Counted from the first letter of the stretch, positions 1 to 10,995 are shown. The stretch is 64,000 nucleotides of DNA from Oreohelix idahoensis (GCA_024509875.1 JAMPIV010022926.1:670001-734000); one strand, 5' to 3'. Translations and numbers: made by a program. Notes: a model not told the origin generated them from the letters alone.

Positions 1-1083
1 GGATTGTTTTTGTAATTATACATGCTTTAGAGCCATAATAACAGGACTCATCTAACATTTGATTTGACTTTGCAAATCACGGATATCAGTCACCAGAAAT
101 TAGTCTCGAGGAACTAGTGAAAACAAGCAAATAACCAAAGATCGAAGTCCTTCAGTACCTATAGTTTAGATTTGCCAACCGTAAAGAACAAAGAAAGTTA
201 CGTTTAGTGCAATAAAAGTTAGCTTTTTAAATATTGCTTTTGTTAATAGTCTCTTATATTGGAGGATTGGATGCAATGAAGTTCGGATGCTTGTAAACAT
301 GTCGTGTTTATTTGAGTATAAATCCGTGACGTAATTGAACTAACGGTAATATCTTCCTCTTTCTGTATTCTTCCGCTGATGGAGTTGCACATCGGAAGTT
401 CCAGTGATGTTCTTCCGCGTTTCTTCGGCATGAATGATACAACGTGTTAGCTGTGAAAACGTTATCAATACACTTCATCCATCGTTTTTTTTCGTCTTCT
501 TCCTGCTTTATCATATGACGATATACCACCTACCTTGCAGGACGCGTAGTAAATATCGGTTTGTTTTCTCTGTGACCATGAGTCCAAACGATTCCTTCCG
601 TTTTTGCTCTAATTATTTGTTTTACAAAAGGTTTAGTTTCCTTACAATTTCTATACGTCTTTATTACTAATGATAAACGAAAGTCAACTACACAGTAATC
701 CAAACACTTCAAGCTTTTAAACCATTCTCCTCTCCCATTGTTTGTTTGTTTGTTTTGTTTTGTTTTTGTTTGTCTTTTTGTTTGTTTGTTTTGATTTTCC
801 TATTTGTTGTTGATTTGCATCATGACAAGTATGACGATACTACCATCTAAGGTTTAAGGGGGAAAAACGCGCACACACACACATACACTCAATTTGCATA
901 TTGGGATTTACTATATTTACAATACATTGACAGGAGATATGCCACGTGCACATATCGACAACAGAACACGTTACATGGACATGGCGACGCCGCATGTAAT
1001 AATTATAACCCATGAGAGGATGGCGGAATATTTCTTTTCATCAGTTTTTAAAAAGTCATCATTTCTTTTTGTGATTTCTTAAT
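1..1083. other. Unassigned non-coding sequence
   Basis: No recognisable gene or repeat family was found here. The only visible structures are a T-rich run of TTTG/TTTTG words near 740-800 and a short (CA)n tract near 871-890. The open frames present are short and match no motif known to me. Confidence 0.5.
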
Positions 1084-1094
1084 TTTTCTCTATT

Positions 1095-1545
1095 TGCATA
1101 ATGAATCTTCAGTTCAGATGCCAAGTCAGTCCTATTGTATTGCTCTGAAACATGGAGAACAACAAAAACAACAACCAAACATCTACTGATTGTTGTAGAT
1201 GGGTGCTTACGTAGGATAGAATGATTGAAGTGGTATGACAAGATCACTAATGTATAACCTGGTGACAAGAGATAAGAAGAAGATGCTTGAGATGGACAGG
1301 ACACACATTGATGAAACCTGTTGATAGCAATATATGGCAGTCCTTTTTCTGCGACCCCCAGGGTAAGAGATAGAGGGATACCAAGGAAAACATGGAGAAG
1401 AGAGCGGCAGACAAACATGAACGAAATGAAGAAGACAGAGAAAAGACATTGAGCTGATGGCACGGTACAGGAAACTAGGCATACGTTTGTTGTAGACCTA
1501 TGTTGTTTGAGAGCTGTAGTTTGATGAATGAATGATAAATGAATA
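1095..1545 (+). mobile_element. LINE family A, 3' fragment (degenerate)
   Basis: This is the decayed 3' end of a non-LTR retrotransposon. It aligns by eye with the much better preserved copy at 62277-62640: the segments meaning 'heading lysine, tyrosine-aspartate-lysine, threonine-asparagine', the 'TLRKPVDS' region and the terminal words around 'GGCCTATG' occur in the same order. The reading frame is broken throughout. The copy ends near 1530 in a TGAA/TGAT-rich tail, as other copies of this family end in (GAT)n. It sits directly before a fragment of a different LINE family. Confidence 0.7.
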
Positions 1546-1599
1546 ATGTTATGCTTTATTGGGAAACGCAATTCACGGACATTTTCCGTTCCAACATCA

Positions 1600-1950
1600 A
1601 CTTGGCTGAGAACTGTGAAAGCAATGAACCTGAGTTGGGGGCACAGTTCCAAAGATAGCCACTTCTTCTTCTTCTTCTTCCGTCCTTAGCCGAAGACCGA
1701 CAAAGCAGTCAGGGGCTAGTACGCCACGAACAGGCGTCTTAGGGCAACAAGAAATTAATTGTTGTTCCGTTACGCCTAGTGGCGTTTATTGGTACAACAA
1801 AAAATTAGTTGTTGTTTCCGTAATCAGAGCGACTGGCAAGCGGGTGATCAGCCCGCTGTGAAAGATAGCCACGGACCGAGCTAAATGGAACGAGTACTGC
1901 TCTACAAGTCGCCGCCTGGCGTCGTGGCCACTGATTACTTTGTGAGCCAA
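1600..1950 (+). mobile_element. LINE family B, 3' fragment, split by a SINE
   Basis: The coding sense can be read on both sides of an insertion: first a stretch like 'MNLSWG', then 'KIATDRAKWNEY' followed by a degenerate end. The same order ('MNQSWGTVRRMATDRAKWNQF') is found in the family B copy at 59562-60200. The frame is interrupted at 1662-1860 by a separate element bounded by a duplicated GATAGCCAC. Only the extreme C-terminus of the LINE protein remains. Confidence 0.7.
1662..1860 (-). mobile_element. SINE-like element with a LINE B tail
   Basis: This roughly 200-bp insertion lies in a LINE B fragment and is flanked by a direct repeat of about 12 bp (AAAGATAGCCAC ending at 1661, again at about 1860-1871). 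Read on the minus strand it ends in (GAA)n, and its last 70 bp resemble the 3' end of LINE B (TGTTGCCCTA, then GACTGCTTTG, then GGTTAAGGA at 60112-60177). It also contains an internal, imperfect doubling of a segment of about 45 bp with ACAACAA and GGCGT words. I could not find clear A and B boxes, so a tRNA origin of its head is unproven. Confidence 0.65.
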
Positions 1951-2139
1951 TGATGTTGGATACTAGGAGGGAAGGAGGGATTTTCCACTCCTGTATCTAG
2001 TGTCCTATCTGCCATATCAAAATATCGCCTTGCCAACTAGGGAAATCCTTTTGTGCACTGTGATTAACGAATGTTACATCCATGCTAGCACAACCGACGA
2101 TAAGCCAACGTTACAAATAGGAATAAATGGAACATCCGG

Positions 2140-2740
2140 GAACAAGTCAATAGTTTGTCATATTTTGGTCATATAATAACAGAAGATGGCAGAGGTGAAA
2201 CAGAAATCAAGAAGAGAATAGGAATGGCCAAAGCTACCTACATTCAACAACATGAAACAATTACTGCCGTATTAACAATTTTAACACAAGTTGAAGCTGA
2301 CAAAATCTAATACGATATTTATTCTTCATTACTGTATGATATAGAGACATGGATAACGAATAAACAAATGGAAGAAATAATTGAGGCCTTTGAGATGTGG
2401 ATATAAAGAAGAATGGGATGCTTAGTCACTTTCTTCCTCTTTTTCGTACACAGAAAATCAAGGACTGAATAGAGAATTCACGAAGCAGATCAAAGTTAGA
2501 CAGTTCAAATATTTAGATCATGTAAATAGATATAACATCCTACTGATGACCATAATCGAAAAAAGAGTTGGAGGCAAACGTACAAGAGGAAAACATCGCT
2601 ATAAGTGGGAAGATAATATCAAGCGATGGACAGAAAAGAGTCTGTCAGAGTGCATCGTCAAGAAATGAAATAGAAGACGTTGGACATCCATTGTAACTTA
2701 CTTTCCATGGCAGATGAGGCTGATGATGATGATGACATCC
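2140..2740 (+). mobile_element. LINE 3' fragment (degenerate)
   Basis: Broken frames encode the tail of a LINE reverse transcriptase: 'YFGHIITEDGRGETEIKKRIGMAKA' in several pieces near 2158-2235, a 'YD-ETW' type motif near 2335-2355, and 'GKRTRGKHRYKWEDNIKRW' near 2575-2635. These correspond to the segment after the RT thumb in many animal LINEs. The fragment ends in a (GAT)n tail at about 2724-2737, the usual tail type of the related LINEs in this window. Confidence 0.7.
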
Positions 2741-3159
2741 ATGATTACCTTGTTTCGCAGGTTGTCTCCACTGATTTTCAGTAGTGTTCCATGAATGGCC
2801 CTACAGGTTGAGTAAAATGATGAGGTTTTGAAAGGCAGCAACCTTCGCTCAAGATTTCTCTTGGCAGTCATGTGAATAGGAGGAGGATGCTCCTATTTCA
2901 GGGAGTCTCACTTGGATTTTAGGATTGTAAGTACAACTGCACTGACTGAGTTTATTGTAAACTTTGAATTCCCCGCCCACTTCTGTGAGATATATAATTT
3001 GTCTCGTAATTATTGAGCCCTTCTGCCGAAGGTAATTAAGTAAAGTATTAACTGTATTATTAGCGCAGTATTTAAAAAAAAGAGTCATACAGGTTCAGAC
3101 ATCAAATTCACTCCACAAAGTTATCAACTCCAACTAAGGATGTATATTTACACACATAC

Positions 3160-3160
<1 letters not shown>
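2741..3160. other. Unassigned non-coding sequence
   Basis: Nothing recognisable. It separates a LINE tail from a long (TA)n array. Confidence 0.4.

Positions 3161-3162
<2 letters not shown>

Positions 3163-3254
<92 letters not shown>
3163..3254. repeat. (TA)n microsatellite, about 92 bp
   Basis: Uninterrupted alternating TA, preceded by a short (CA)n stretch. Confidence 0.97.
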
Positions 3255-3255
<1 letters not shown>

Positions 3256-3274
3256 ATGATGTCATCATTATCCT

Positions 3275-3425
3275 CTTTCTGCTCCATATAGAGTCTAGGG
3301 CTGCTTTTGCTTTTGGTTCCTTGCAAGGAATTCTTCACGAAGCAGTCACCAGCTCTTGCAGTGGTGATTTATGTGGCAAGTTATTTAGATAATGAAGTTG
3401 CTAGCCTCATGCACAACTTTACAAA
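3275..3425 (+). repeat. Dispersed repeat F, copy 1
   Basis: This copy is diverged. It shares with 7180-7372 and 62700-62885 an ordered set of words: a TTTCTGCTCC/TTTYGCTCC start, TTGCAGTGGTG, a stretch ending in AATGAAGTTGC, then AGCCTCATG. No coding potential is visible. Its class is unknown. Confidence 0.5.
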
Positions 3426-3490
3426 AATAAGCATTTCATTCGTGTAAATGCACATATAAAATAAGAAAAATACATGTCACAACTTCATCA

Positions 3491-3838
3491 TCATGTGACG
3501 TATTCTTTCCAGAACGTTGTCTCCATTACAGCTGCTCTGAACGCATCACGATTCTGGGCAAGTCGACCTGCATCAGCCAAAGACAAGTTCAGACTCTCTG
3601 TGATGTCCTGGGTCCACCGTCGTCTAGGTCGACCCCTTCCCCTTTTTCCAGGGACCGTGCCTTCCATCACTGTTTTTTCCAGACTATTATGTCTTTTTAT
3701 ATGACCGAAAAATTTCAGCTTCCTTATTGCGATGGTATTTAGGAGCCAATGTTCCTGTACGTTTAGTGAGTGCAGTACTTCTCTGTTGGTCTTTTTTTCT
3801 GTCCAGGGTATTCTCAACATCCTTCTGTAGCATTTCAT
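3491..3838 (-). pseudogene. LINE G reverse transcriptase, post-RT C-terminal part
   Basis: This open frame of 115 residues is the C-terminal end of the LINE G polyprotein. It contains the LRIPW-type motif near residue 10, 'LKFFGHIKRH' near residue 42 and the basic 'GKRGRGRPRRRW' near residue 65, in the order usual for this region of LINE proteins. It lacks the RT core, which lies about 1 kb away (4853-5256) on the other side of an inserted element. It is a fragment and not an independent gene. Confidence 0.8.
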
Positions 3839-3971
3839 TTCGAATGATGTAATCTTTTTTGCAACTGTTTTATTGAGTGTCCAAGTCTCGCAGCCGTATG
3901 TTGCTACTGGGAATATACATGCTCTGATCAGTTGTAACTTTGTTTCTTTGCTTGTGCCTTGCCATAGGTTT

Positions 3972-4755
3972 AGTGTCCAGCGAGCTTCGTCCTCTCAAGA
4001 CTGTGTGTGGTCCCGGCTTCCGGGTCTTCCCAGTGAAGTGGAGGCAGTGATATGTGTCTGTGTCCGATTGCGCCATGTGACAGTGGTGGAGGCTCGGTCG
4101 CTGCTGCGCCATTGATGAACAAAGCCGTGTCCTATCGAGACTGTGGGGTCCCGGGTCCGGGTCCTCCTAGTTGAGGTGGGCAAAAGCTTGTTTCTTCTTG
4201 GTAATGCAGCTCGGCAGTGGTAGAGGTTCGGCGCTGGCTGTGCCGATCCCTCGATACGTCTTGTCTCGGAGATATAACCCCCTTTGCAGGGTAGAGAACC
4301 AATTTTCTTGTGGCATTGCACCCTCGCCACCCGACAAGAGGTTCCCTGGGGTTGCAACAAAGCCCACTGGTGACTGGCCTCTCTGCCAGTCACCACTGTC
4401 TTCGGAGGTATAACCCCCTTTGCAGGGTAGAGGGTTATCAAACCTCGGGGCAGTACACACACGCCATAGTGGGCCTGGTGTACCCTGTTTCGAGTCTAGA
4501 TGCTCCCTGGGGTTGAAAGAAAGCCCAAAACACACCCCAAATCGTCTGATACCGTGTGGGATGCACGGCGGGTTGCGGCCCCATCGCCTGGTGTCACGAT
4601 GGGTGGCTTCCTGGCCATGTGGCAACGCGGACCATGTGTAGAAGGGCGGCGGTGGCTGTGCCACCGCCGTGCCAGGCTGTCTACACAAAGGGTAAAAGAG
4701 TTTAGTTACTCGCACCCTATGGGGATAATAAAGCAAAGCAAAGCAAAGCAAGGAA
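3972..4755 (+). mobile_element. GC-rich retroelement with (AAAGC)n tail inserted in LINE G
   Basis: The insertion is bounded by GCCATAGGTTT on both sides (3960-3970 and 4756-4766), an 11-bp target duplication. It is far richer in G and C than its surroundings and ends with GATAATAAAGCAAAGCAAAGC, a repeated-pentamer tail that marks a retrotransposed transcript. Inside, the word GGTATAACCCCCTTTGCAGG (first base varies) occurs twice (about 4270 and 4408). No RT motif is visible, so it is either a non-autonomous element or the 3' part of a LINE. Overlapping open frames on both strands are a by-product of the base composition. Confidence 0.75.
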
Positions 4756-4852
4756 AGCCATAGGTTTTTCATCTGTATTAGTTTATGTGAAGCAATTGCA
4801 AGTCTTCTTTTAATTTATACTGCACAGTCGCCAGAGCTATTGATGATTGATC

Positions 4853-5256
4853 CTAAGTATTCGAATTCATTAACACTTTCCAGTTCTTCGTTATCAATTT
4901 CAATTTCTGGATTGGTCTGTTGTCTGTTGTCAATACTTTGGTCTTCTTGGTGTTTAGGTATAGATTCTGGGCCTCGCTGTGTTTTTTGGTGGACAGAATT
5001 AATTGTTCTAGTCCTTCTGGGTTGGTCGATAGGAGGACTGTGTCGTCAGCATATCTGATTTCCGGGATCTGGTACCCGCCGATGTTAAATGAGTCAAACT
5101 CTGTGTGTTTTTGGTCATCTCTTACGTTTCTCATGATATTCTCTGCATAAATGTTAAACAGGTAAGGGGAAAGGGCACAGCCTTGTCTTACTCCTTTCTG
5201 TACTTCAAACCATTCTGATGTTTCCCCCTCTATTCTTACGGCTGCCTGTTGTTCTT
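4853..5256 (-). pseudogene. LINE G reverse transcriptase, catalytic part
   Basis: The minus-strand translation holds RT blocks: 'RQGCALSPYLFNIYAE' (the glutamine-glycine block that contacts the template) and, about 35 residues later, 'YADD', the catalytic aspartate pair. A following 'LNTKKTKVL' is the usual next block. The open frame starts at 5134, but the homology continues without a stop to about 5256. The frame closes where the GC-rich insertion and local decay begin. It cannot encode a complete enzyme. Confidence 0.85.
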
Positions 5257-7179
5257 ACCCCTTCAATATTAATGGGTTATTATCCTGACTCTCTGTGCAC
5301 AGGTTGACTGATAACACTTCACTGCAGTCGTTGGTGCAGTTTTTTTTTTCATATGAGTTAATGGTAATTGTAAATTCACAACTCCTAACATTAACAAATG
5401 AGTAAGATTTCATCTAACTTGTGGCTCTAATTACTATACTTACTTTTTTGACGAAGATGGAAATTCAGTGCGGAGTCTTCAAACATTCATGTTGTTAAAG
5501 TTAAAATTTTGTATGCAAAACTCAACATCGCGAGTTTATCTTGTTAAAACTAGTCGCAATTCAGGCTAACTTATTTTCTAATTTTAAGCAAACCACAAGG
5601 GAATGCTTCTTATTTTAGTAAAATTTCCACCTATACATCATGACAATTATTGGCATGGCCATATATGGTTGTGTAACTAATTGTTATCCTTACATGAAAA
5701 AATGATTTAATAATCTTTCCCCTTCTTCTTCAAGGTTGTACTCTCTCCTTCCCATCTCTGTTGGCTAAGACCAGATGTCTTGCCGGAACTGATTATGACG
5801 TATCTCCTGGTGCCCTAATACTTCAGTCTTGTTGTAATCAAGAAAATCCTGTGACTTGCGTTTTTTCTGCAAGTCATACCCGCAAATTAAACATTCATTG
5901 TCTTAAAACAGCCATCGTATACTTAAGCTGACCGGAAGCAATTATATAATCCTTTTGTGGTGTTTAGACAACTTAACTGCTGAAAAAAGTGCTCATAGAC
6001 TAACGTCTATCTAAGCAAACGCTCTAGGCAGGCACAAACAATCAGCCCGTCAAGATAATTTGACTTTCTTGTTCAATGCTTGGCTAAGCTGTGACTGCAA
6101 TCAGAAACATAACATGTCCCATGCGTTCAAGCCTACAATGTGTGGGTGTTGCCGGGAATGTCTTTCCTAGGAAAAGATAAAGGTAGATGAAGGCCTAAAA
6201 ATAAGATAATGCACGGATGAAAAGAAAAAAATGAATGATCGAATTTGTGGTGTTCTGTCTGTTTTGTCACACCTTGATAGCAGAGGTGCCTCTGGTCATC
6301 TCCGATAGAGATGTAAACTATTGGTGCCGTTCTTACGGAACACATTTTAATAATATCTTGGTCAATAAACCATAAATATTTATGGCAAGGGTTTTATGTC
6401 TGGATTAAAATTTAAAGAAAAAAAAACATGTTGTCTATCAGGTAAGTCTCCAAAACAGACAAGAGGAGGAAACAAAATGCTTCGTGCGAATGGGGAAGAA
6501 TTCAGTGGGGAAAAATAAACGTTGTATGAACTCTTCTAAGACGTACATTCCCCCTCCCCCCCCCCCCCTTTTTGCGCCCCGCTTCTTTTTCTTTTCCAAA
6601 GTATCAGAAGCATATTTAAATAAAATGTTATTAAGATAAAAGAAATGGAAACTAGAATAAATAATACAATCGATTATGCAATTATTTCCACGACATCATT
6701 TGTTCGCTATGATGAGTAGTCGTTCTTCCGATCTCCATGAGCAGTCGACGAGTAACTCCACAACGCATGCGTAAGCTTTTTTCCCCCGCTTGTACATCCG
6801 GGTATGATCTGCAGGAACGCTGTTGGTTTACACATTCGCACACTGAACATACTGACATGTATATAAACAGGAACGACAGACTGAATGGGTAGAAAGAGAA
6901 TTTGAAGATGAGTGACGTGCGGGGAAACTCAAAGCCCGGAAACTTAACAAAACAGGTTTTAATGTACACAAGCTGAAACAGATGAATTGAAAACGCGAGC
7001 GAAAAAGGTAAAAAAAAAAAAAAAAAAAAACCGGGGGGGGGGGGGGGGAAGAAATTACAATGAACAGGAGTAAGTTTCTTTAACATGTCTGAGATTTTCT
7101 GTTACCCTAGACCTTAACATGGAGAACGGGGAAAAAAAGAAAAGAAATGGATAAAGACTTTCATTAATGGGCGCATGCG
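5257..7179. other. Unassigned non-coding sequence
   Basis: No coding motif or known repeat was found. It holds a poly(C) run near 6550-6570 and an abrupt A-run followed by a G-run at about 7010-7048, which are simple-sequence features. Confidence 0.4.
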
Positions 7180-7372
7180 CAGAATTGATTGATCATTCAT
7201 TTCCTTTTGGCTCCTCACGGAGCATAGAGGCATCACTACAGTTGGTCCCACAGGAAGCCTGCACAAAGCAGGTATATGTTCTTGCAGTAGTGGTTTCTGT
7301 GACAATATGTTTTACATGATGAAGTTGCAAGCCCCATGGGAAACCTCATATTAGTCGTCTGCTTGCAAATAA
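7180..7372 (+). repeat. Dispersed repeat F, copy 2
   Basis: It is similar to 62700-62885 over its length: TTTGGCTCC, TGTAGTTGGTCCCA/TGTAGCTGGCCCCA, AAGCCTGCAC, TTGCAGTAGTGGTTTCTG, ATGTTTTACATGATGA and GTTGCAAGCC/GTTGCCAGTC in the same order. It lies directly upstream of a LINE A fragment. Confidence 0.7.
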
Positions 7373-7392
7373 TAGTAGAATGGAAATGGTAC

Positions 7393-7860
7393 GACAAGAT
7401 TACCAACGTAGAACTGACGACAAGATCACCAACGTAGAACTGACGACAAGATTACCAACGTAGAACTGACGACAAGATCACCAACGTAGAACTGACGACA
7501 AGATCACCAACGTAGAACTGATGACAGGATCACCAACGTAGAACTGATGACAAGATCACCAACGTAGAACTGATGACAAGATCACCAACGTAGAACTGAT
7601 GACAAGATCACCAATGTAGAACTGATGACAAGATTACCAACGTAGAACTGACGACAAGATCACCAACGTAGAACTGACGACAAGATCACCAACGTAGAAC
7701 TGATGACAAGATCACCAACGTAGAACTGATGACAAGATCACCAACGTAGAACTGATGACAAGATCACCAACGTAGAACTGATGACAAGATCACCAACGTA
7801 GAACTGATGACAAGATCACCAACGTAGAACTGATGACAAGATCACCAACGTAGAACTGAT
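7393..7860 (+). repeat. 26-bp minisatellite, exactly 18 units
   Basis: Units start with GACAAGAT and end with GTAGAACTGA(C/T). Counting GACAAG (or GACAGG) starts from 7393 to 7861 gives 468 bp, which is 18 x 26 with no indel. Variation is nearly all C/T at three positions. The unit derives from the LINE A sequence in which it sits: in other copies a TGACAA word occurs twice, 26 bp apart, at the ends of this same segment. Confidence 0.97.
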
Positions 7861-8024
7861 GACAAGTACCAGACAAATATCAGTGGAACAGGAAGTGATG
7901 ATAGGACGCTGGTGTTTAATAGAATACACATAGAGAATATTATTTAACAGCAATACAAGGCAGTTCTTGATCTGAAATCTCCCATGGAAACAGACAAAGA
8001 GGGACACCAAATCCACCCACGTAC

Positions 8025-8028
<4 letters not shown>

Positions 8029-8071
<43 letters not shown>
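8029..8071. repeat. (GA)n microsatellite
   Basis: Pure alternating GA inside a LINE A fragment. Confidence 0.95.
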
Positions 8072-8072
<1 letters not shown>

Positions 8073-8190
8073 GGGAATTAAATATAAACATGAAGGATAA
8101 AGAAGGCATGTAAACATCTTGAACGGATGGCACGGGCTAGGAGGTCGTGTGGTGTATTTGCTGCTGCCCTATGCTGGATGGGGAGCTGTG

Positions 8191-8717
8191 ATAAACGAGC
8201 GCCAAAGCCTTATAGATCTATCTTTTCCTACATCTCTCGTATTTTATTTTCTCCCACATTTGTGCTCTTTCATCCCACATTTGCTATTTCATCGTTTGAT
8301 TACTTGCGACCGGTATCTAGAGAACTGCATTTGTTCTTTCATCGGTGGTAAAATAAAGTCTTTTGATTGAGTCCCCATACCTGACATCATCGTTTGAAGT
8401 CCACATTGCATCGTGATAGATCTGGTGAAAACACATCTGGTCATCCAAATCAGACATCTGGGCATTATAAAATTTCAGTGGACTGTTGTTATCTTTGTTG
8501 CTGGGCCGCTGTCCAGACAAGCGACGCGTCACCACATTGGACGCCCAGCTTGGCCAGGTGAAAACGTCTCATGCTGTTTAAACCAACAGGCATGTAAATC
8601 AGTAGGCGGCGCCATAACAAAGAGTGCCGCCAACACACGGAGCGATATACAATCAGAGAGTAATGTGACAGCACTTTTGCATTGGCCAGCCAATTATCTC
8701 AATACCTGTTTGTCAGG
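8191..8717. other. Unassigned sequence flanking Gypsy element 1
   Basis: No gene or repeat was recognised. Its last five bases, TCAGG (8713-8717), are the left copy of the target duplication of the following LTR element. Confidence 0.5.
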
Positions 8718-10981
8718 TGTAGTGGTTTTTTATGTTATTGTATGGTTGTTATGTTACCTAGTGTACTGGATGAGGTCAGCTGTGAAGGCTCCTGAGATAA
8801 AAGTTTATGTGAGTTACAGAAGGCCCTTCTGCTACCACTTACGACCTCAAACAGACCTATTCTCCTATAATGAGTGTTAGCTACGTTAAAAGTCTAGGGT
8901 ACTGAAATGTAATGTGTAGGTAATAAAATACACAGACACACACATGTAATTAATAAGTCTAATAATAATAATAATAAACTCTATAATACACTGAACTAAC
9001 ACTGGCTGTCAAAGTTTAAGTTTAAAAATTTTTTTAATTTATTAGTCCTGAACCAATTGTTTCTTTTGGTCAGAACATATGAAATGATAGGTATTTATCA
9101 ATGAAATGCATATATATATTGCATAATCAAATATAATTTTTGTACATAGGTATATTATTACAATGGTTAATATTAATGGTATCTACAATGTCTTGGGAAA
9201 AAACTAGCACTGGATGTTTAGTTGGGGTGGCGTCATCATGCCCAATCTATGGTTACAAAGTTCAGTTTCCTGGACATATGGACTGGTGGTAATCTTTAAT
9301 CACAAGATTTATTTCTTTATTTGATGGTGGAAATAGTTTATGAATCTCCAGCAGGCCAGGTTTGCACTTTACTGGCCTGTAATGATGTAGTCCAGAATTC
9401 TTGTGGCCCACTCCTCTCAGTAGCTGGAGTAAAATGTTAGGCTGCACAGACACCCAGTTTTGTACTTCTACAAAAGCAATCTGGCACAATCGTAGTGCCA
9501 GATCAGAAACTCTGAAACAAAATTTGTGCCATGTGTCAGTACTCTATTTACTGCGCCACTCTTACACACAACACCACAAAACAACATTACACAGACTGGG
9601 TCAGATCTCTCTGACCAACGTAACACATCTCACCCAGTTGTTATCAATTAGTACCAGTTTCCCAAGACTGCATTGCATCCGAAATATGTTCAATAGTTTC
9701 CTCTTCTATTCAATAAGGTGGGTAATATGTTCCCACTGATGTCAATAATAGATCCGCCTTCCATAGTCTTAGATAGGTTTTCATATATTATTAGTTTGTC
9801 TCTAGGCCCTGGACTGCTGCTGGGGACCTAGAGCAAGCACTTACTTGTCGTAATCATTTTTCATGATATGGCAGTATCAATCACTCAAAATATTAAAATA
9901 AACAAGATAAATGCTTTTTTCCTTACCACAATTCAGAATTGAGAACACAGTTACTTAGGACTAGCAAAACTCAGCTGAGCTGCTGGCTAGATTAGGGCGT
10001 CCCACTGATTTTTATTTAATAATTCCGGGAAATCACCTCTAGCAGTCAAGAACTGTGTTACTGGACAGTCTTATATCAAATGGCACAAGTGTGCGTCTCT
10101 TTCTCAATAATATGAATACTTCTGTCCAATCAACGAACTTCCCCTCTAACTTTTTTCAAATATTCAAACCAAAAGTCAAATTTCAGTCAAATCTCAGTCA
10201 AGTGTGTATTATTTTCTGTTGGTCCGTCTGTCTCTACTTGGCTTTTCACAAAAATACACTTGTTTTTTGGACTAACTACATGCAAAAACTGCACAAACCT
10301 GCCCCCCCCCCCTAAGTTATTTTTAGCTTCTATCCTCCGACTTTGCCCCTCTAGTTCATTGCAGTTTGATTTTTGCATTTTTAGTCTCAAGGACGTCAAA
10401 ATGTAACTTTAGTGAAAGTATGCACAAAAAACTGTTCGCTAGTCTGATTGGAACAATACGGTCTTTCGTCAATATCTTCCGTGTTATCTGTCCGTCTGTA
10501 TAATTAAAAGTATATTATTTGTCAGCTTAAGATGGGCTATCAAACTAGCTAGGTTTTATTTTCATAACTTTATTATTAAAGAAAAACCTACTTTTCTCAA
10601 GGTTATTTTTTTTTAAATTTGTTTTGAACCTTCGGGTATGGCATTTGCCGCTATATTCAAACAAAACAACTAATTATGGTAAAACGTCTAAGATACGTCT
10701 GTTTCGAATAAGAGCTAAGGTCTTTTTGCTTTTTTAGATTCAAACACGTGTTCCGACCGTCATATTTTTTCCCTTTTATCTCCGTTTCCCCTCCCGTCTA
10801 AAAGGGTAAACCGTTTCGTCTGCATGTCTAACTAGTTAGTTTCAATGGCGGTAGAAAGCGCTGGCGTAGGCGAGAATGTATCCTCGTATCTTACGTATAA
10901 TTTTATCCCTACATGTTATCTTACCCGTTATCTTTATAATTGGAGGTATTTTAACGTTGTATCACTGTATTTTTCACCACA
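8718..10981 (-). repeat. Gypsy element 1, 3' LTR
   Basis: It is 2264 bp and almost identical to 16970-19234. It contains an (AAT)n tract near 8962-8976 and a variable poly(C) near 10302-10312. Small open frames inside (for example 9401-9739) recur in the other LTR only because the LTR is duplicated. I see no coding function. Confidence 0.95.
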
Positions 10982-10995
10982 CATCTCCCCACCTG
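10982..10995 (-). promoter_or_regulatory. Polypurine tract of Gypsy element 1
   Basis: On the element's strand a purine-rich AGGTGGGGAGATG directly precedes the 3' LTR, where plus-strand DNA synthesis is primed. Confidence 0.75.

Larger units (their letters stand above)
3475..5256 (-). mobile_element. LINE (family G), 5'-truncated, split by an insertion
   Basis: On the minus strand the RT domain begins near 5256 and reads 'GVRQGCALSPYLFNIYAENIM' in two parts, followed by the catalytic 'IRYADDTVLLS' (YADD) near 5060. After an inserted element (3972-4755) the post-RT domain resumes and reads 'YRRMLRIPWTEKKTNREVL', 'FFGHIKRH' and 'GKRGRGRPRRRWTQDI' down to 3491. The 3' end carries a short (ATG)n tail near 3485-3495. 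These motifs identify an APE-type non-LTR retrotransposon; the clade is not resolved. The first part of RT, the endonuclease and ORF1 are absent. Confidence 0.85.
7373..8190 (+). mobile_element. LINE family A, 3' fragment with internal tandem expansion
   Basis: The part at 7380-7395 corresponds to the 'WYDKITNVELMTR' region of the family. After the tandem array, 7867-8025 resumes with the following LINE sequence (the 'TRQ-VEQE' segment and onward), and 8098-8190 carries the terminal words GGCACGGG, CCTATGCTGG and GGGGAGCTG. A (GA)n tract at 8029-8071 interrupts it. The coding frame is lost. Confidence 0.75.

Noticed and set aside
3108..3338. Open frame dominated by alternating Ile-Tyr
   Set aside because: It is a translation of the (TA)n microsatellite; the same holds at 20383-20692 and 56684-56884.
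4167..4772. Several overlapping long frames on both strands
   Set aside because: They arise from the GC-rich inserted element, where stop codons are rare; none shows a domain.
7393..7860. Regular short repeats considered as a CRISPR array
   Set aside because: Units are contiguous with no spacers, they derive from a LINE, and the genome is animal.
8413..8880. 155-residue open frame
   Set aside because: It crosses the boundary between flanking DNA and the LTR at 8718, so it cannot be an old gene.
9401..9739. 112-residue frame repeated identically at 17654-17992
   Set aside because: It is repeated only because it lies in the duplicated LTR; it has no motif and is not conserved in the LTR of element 2.
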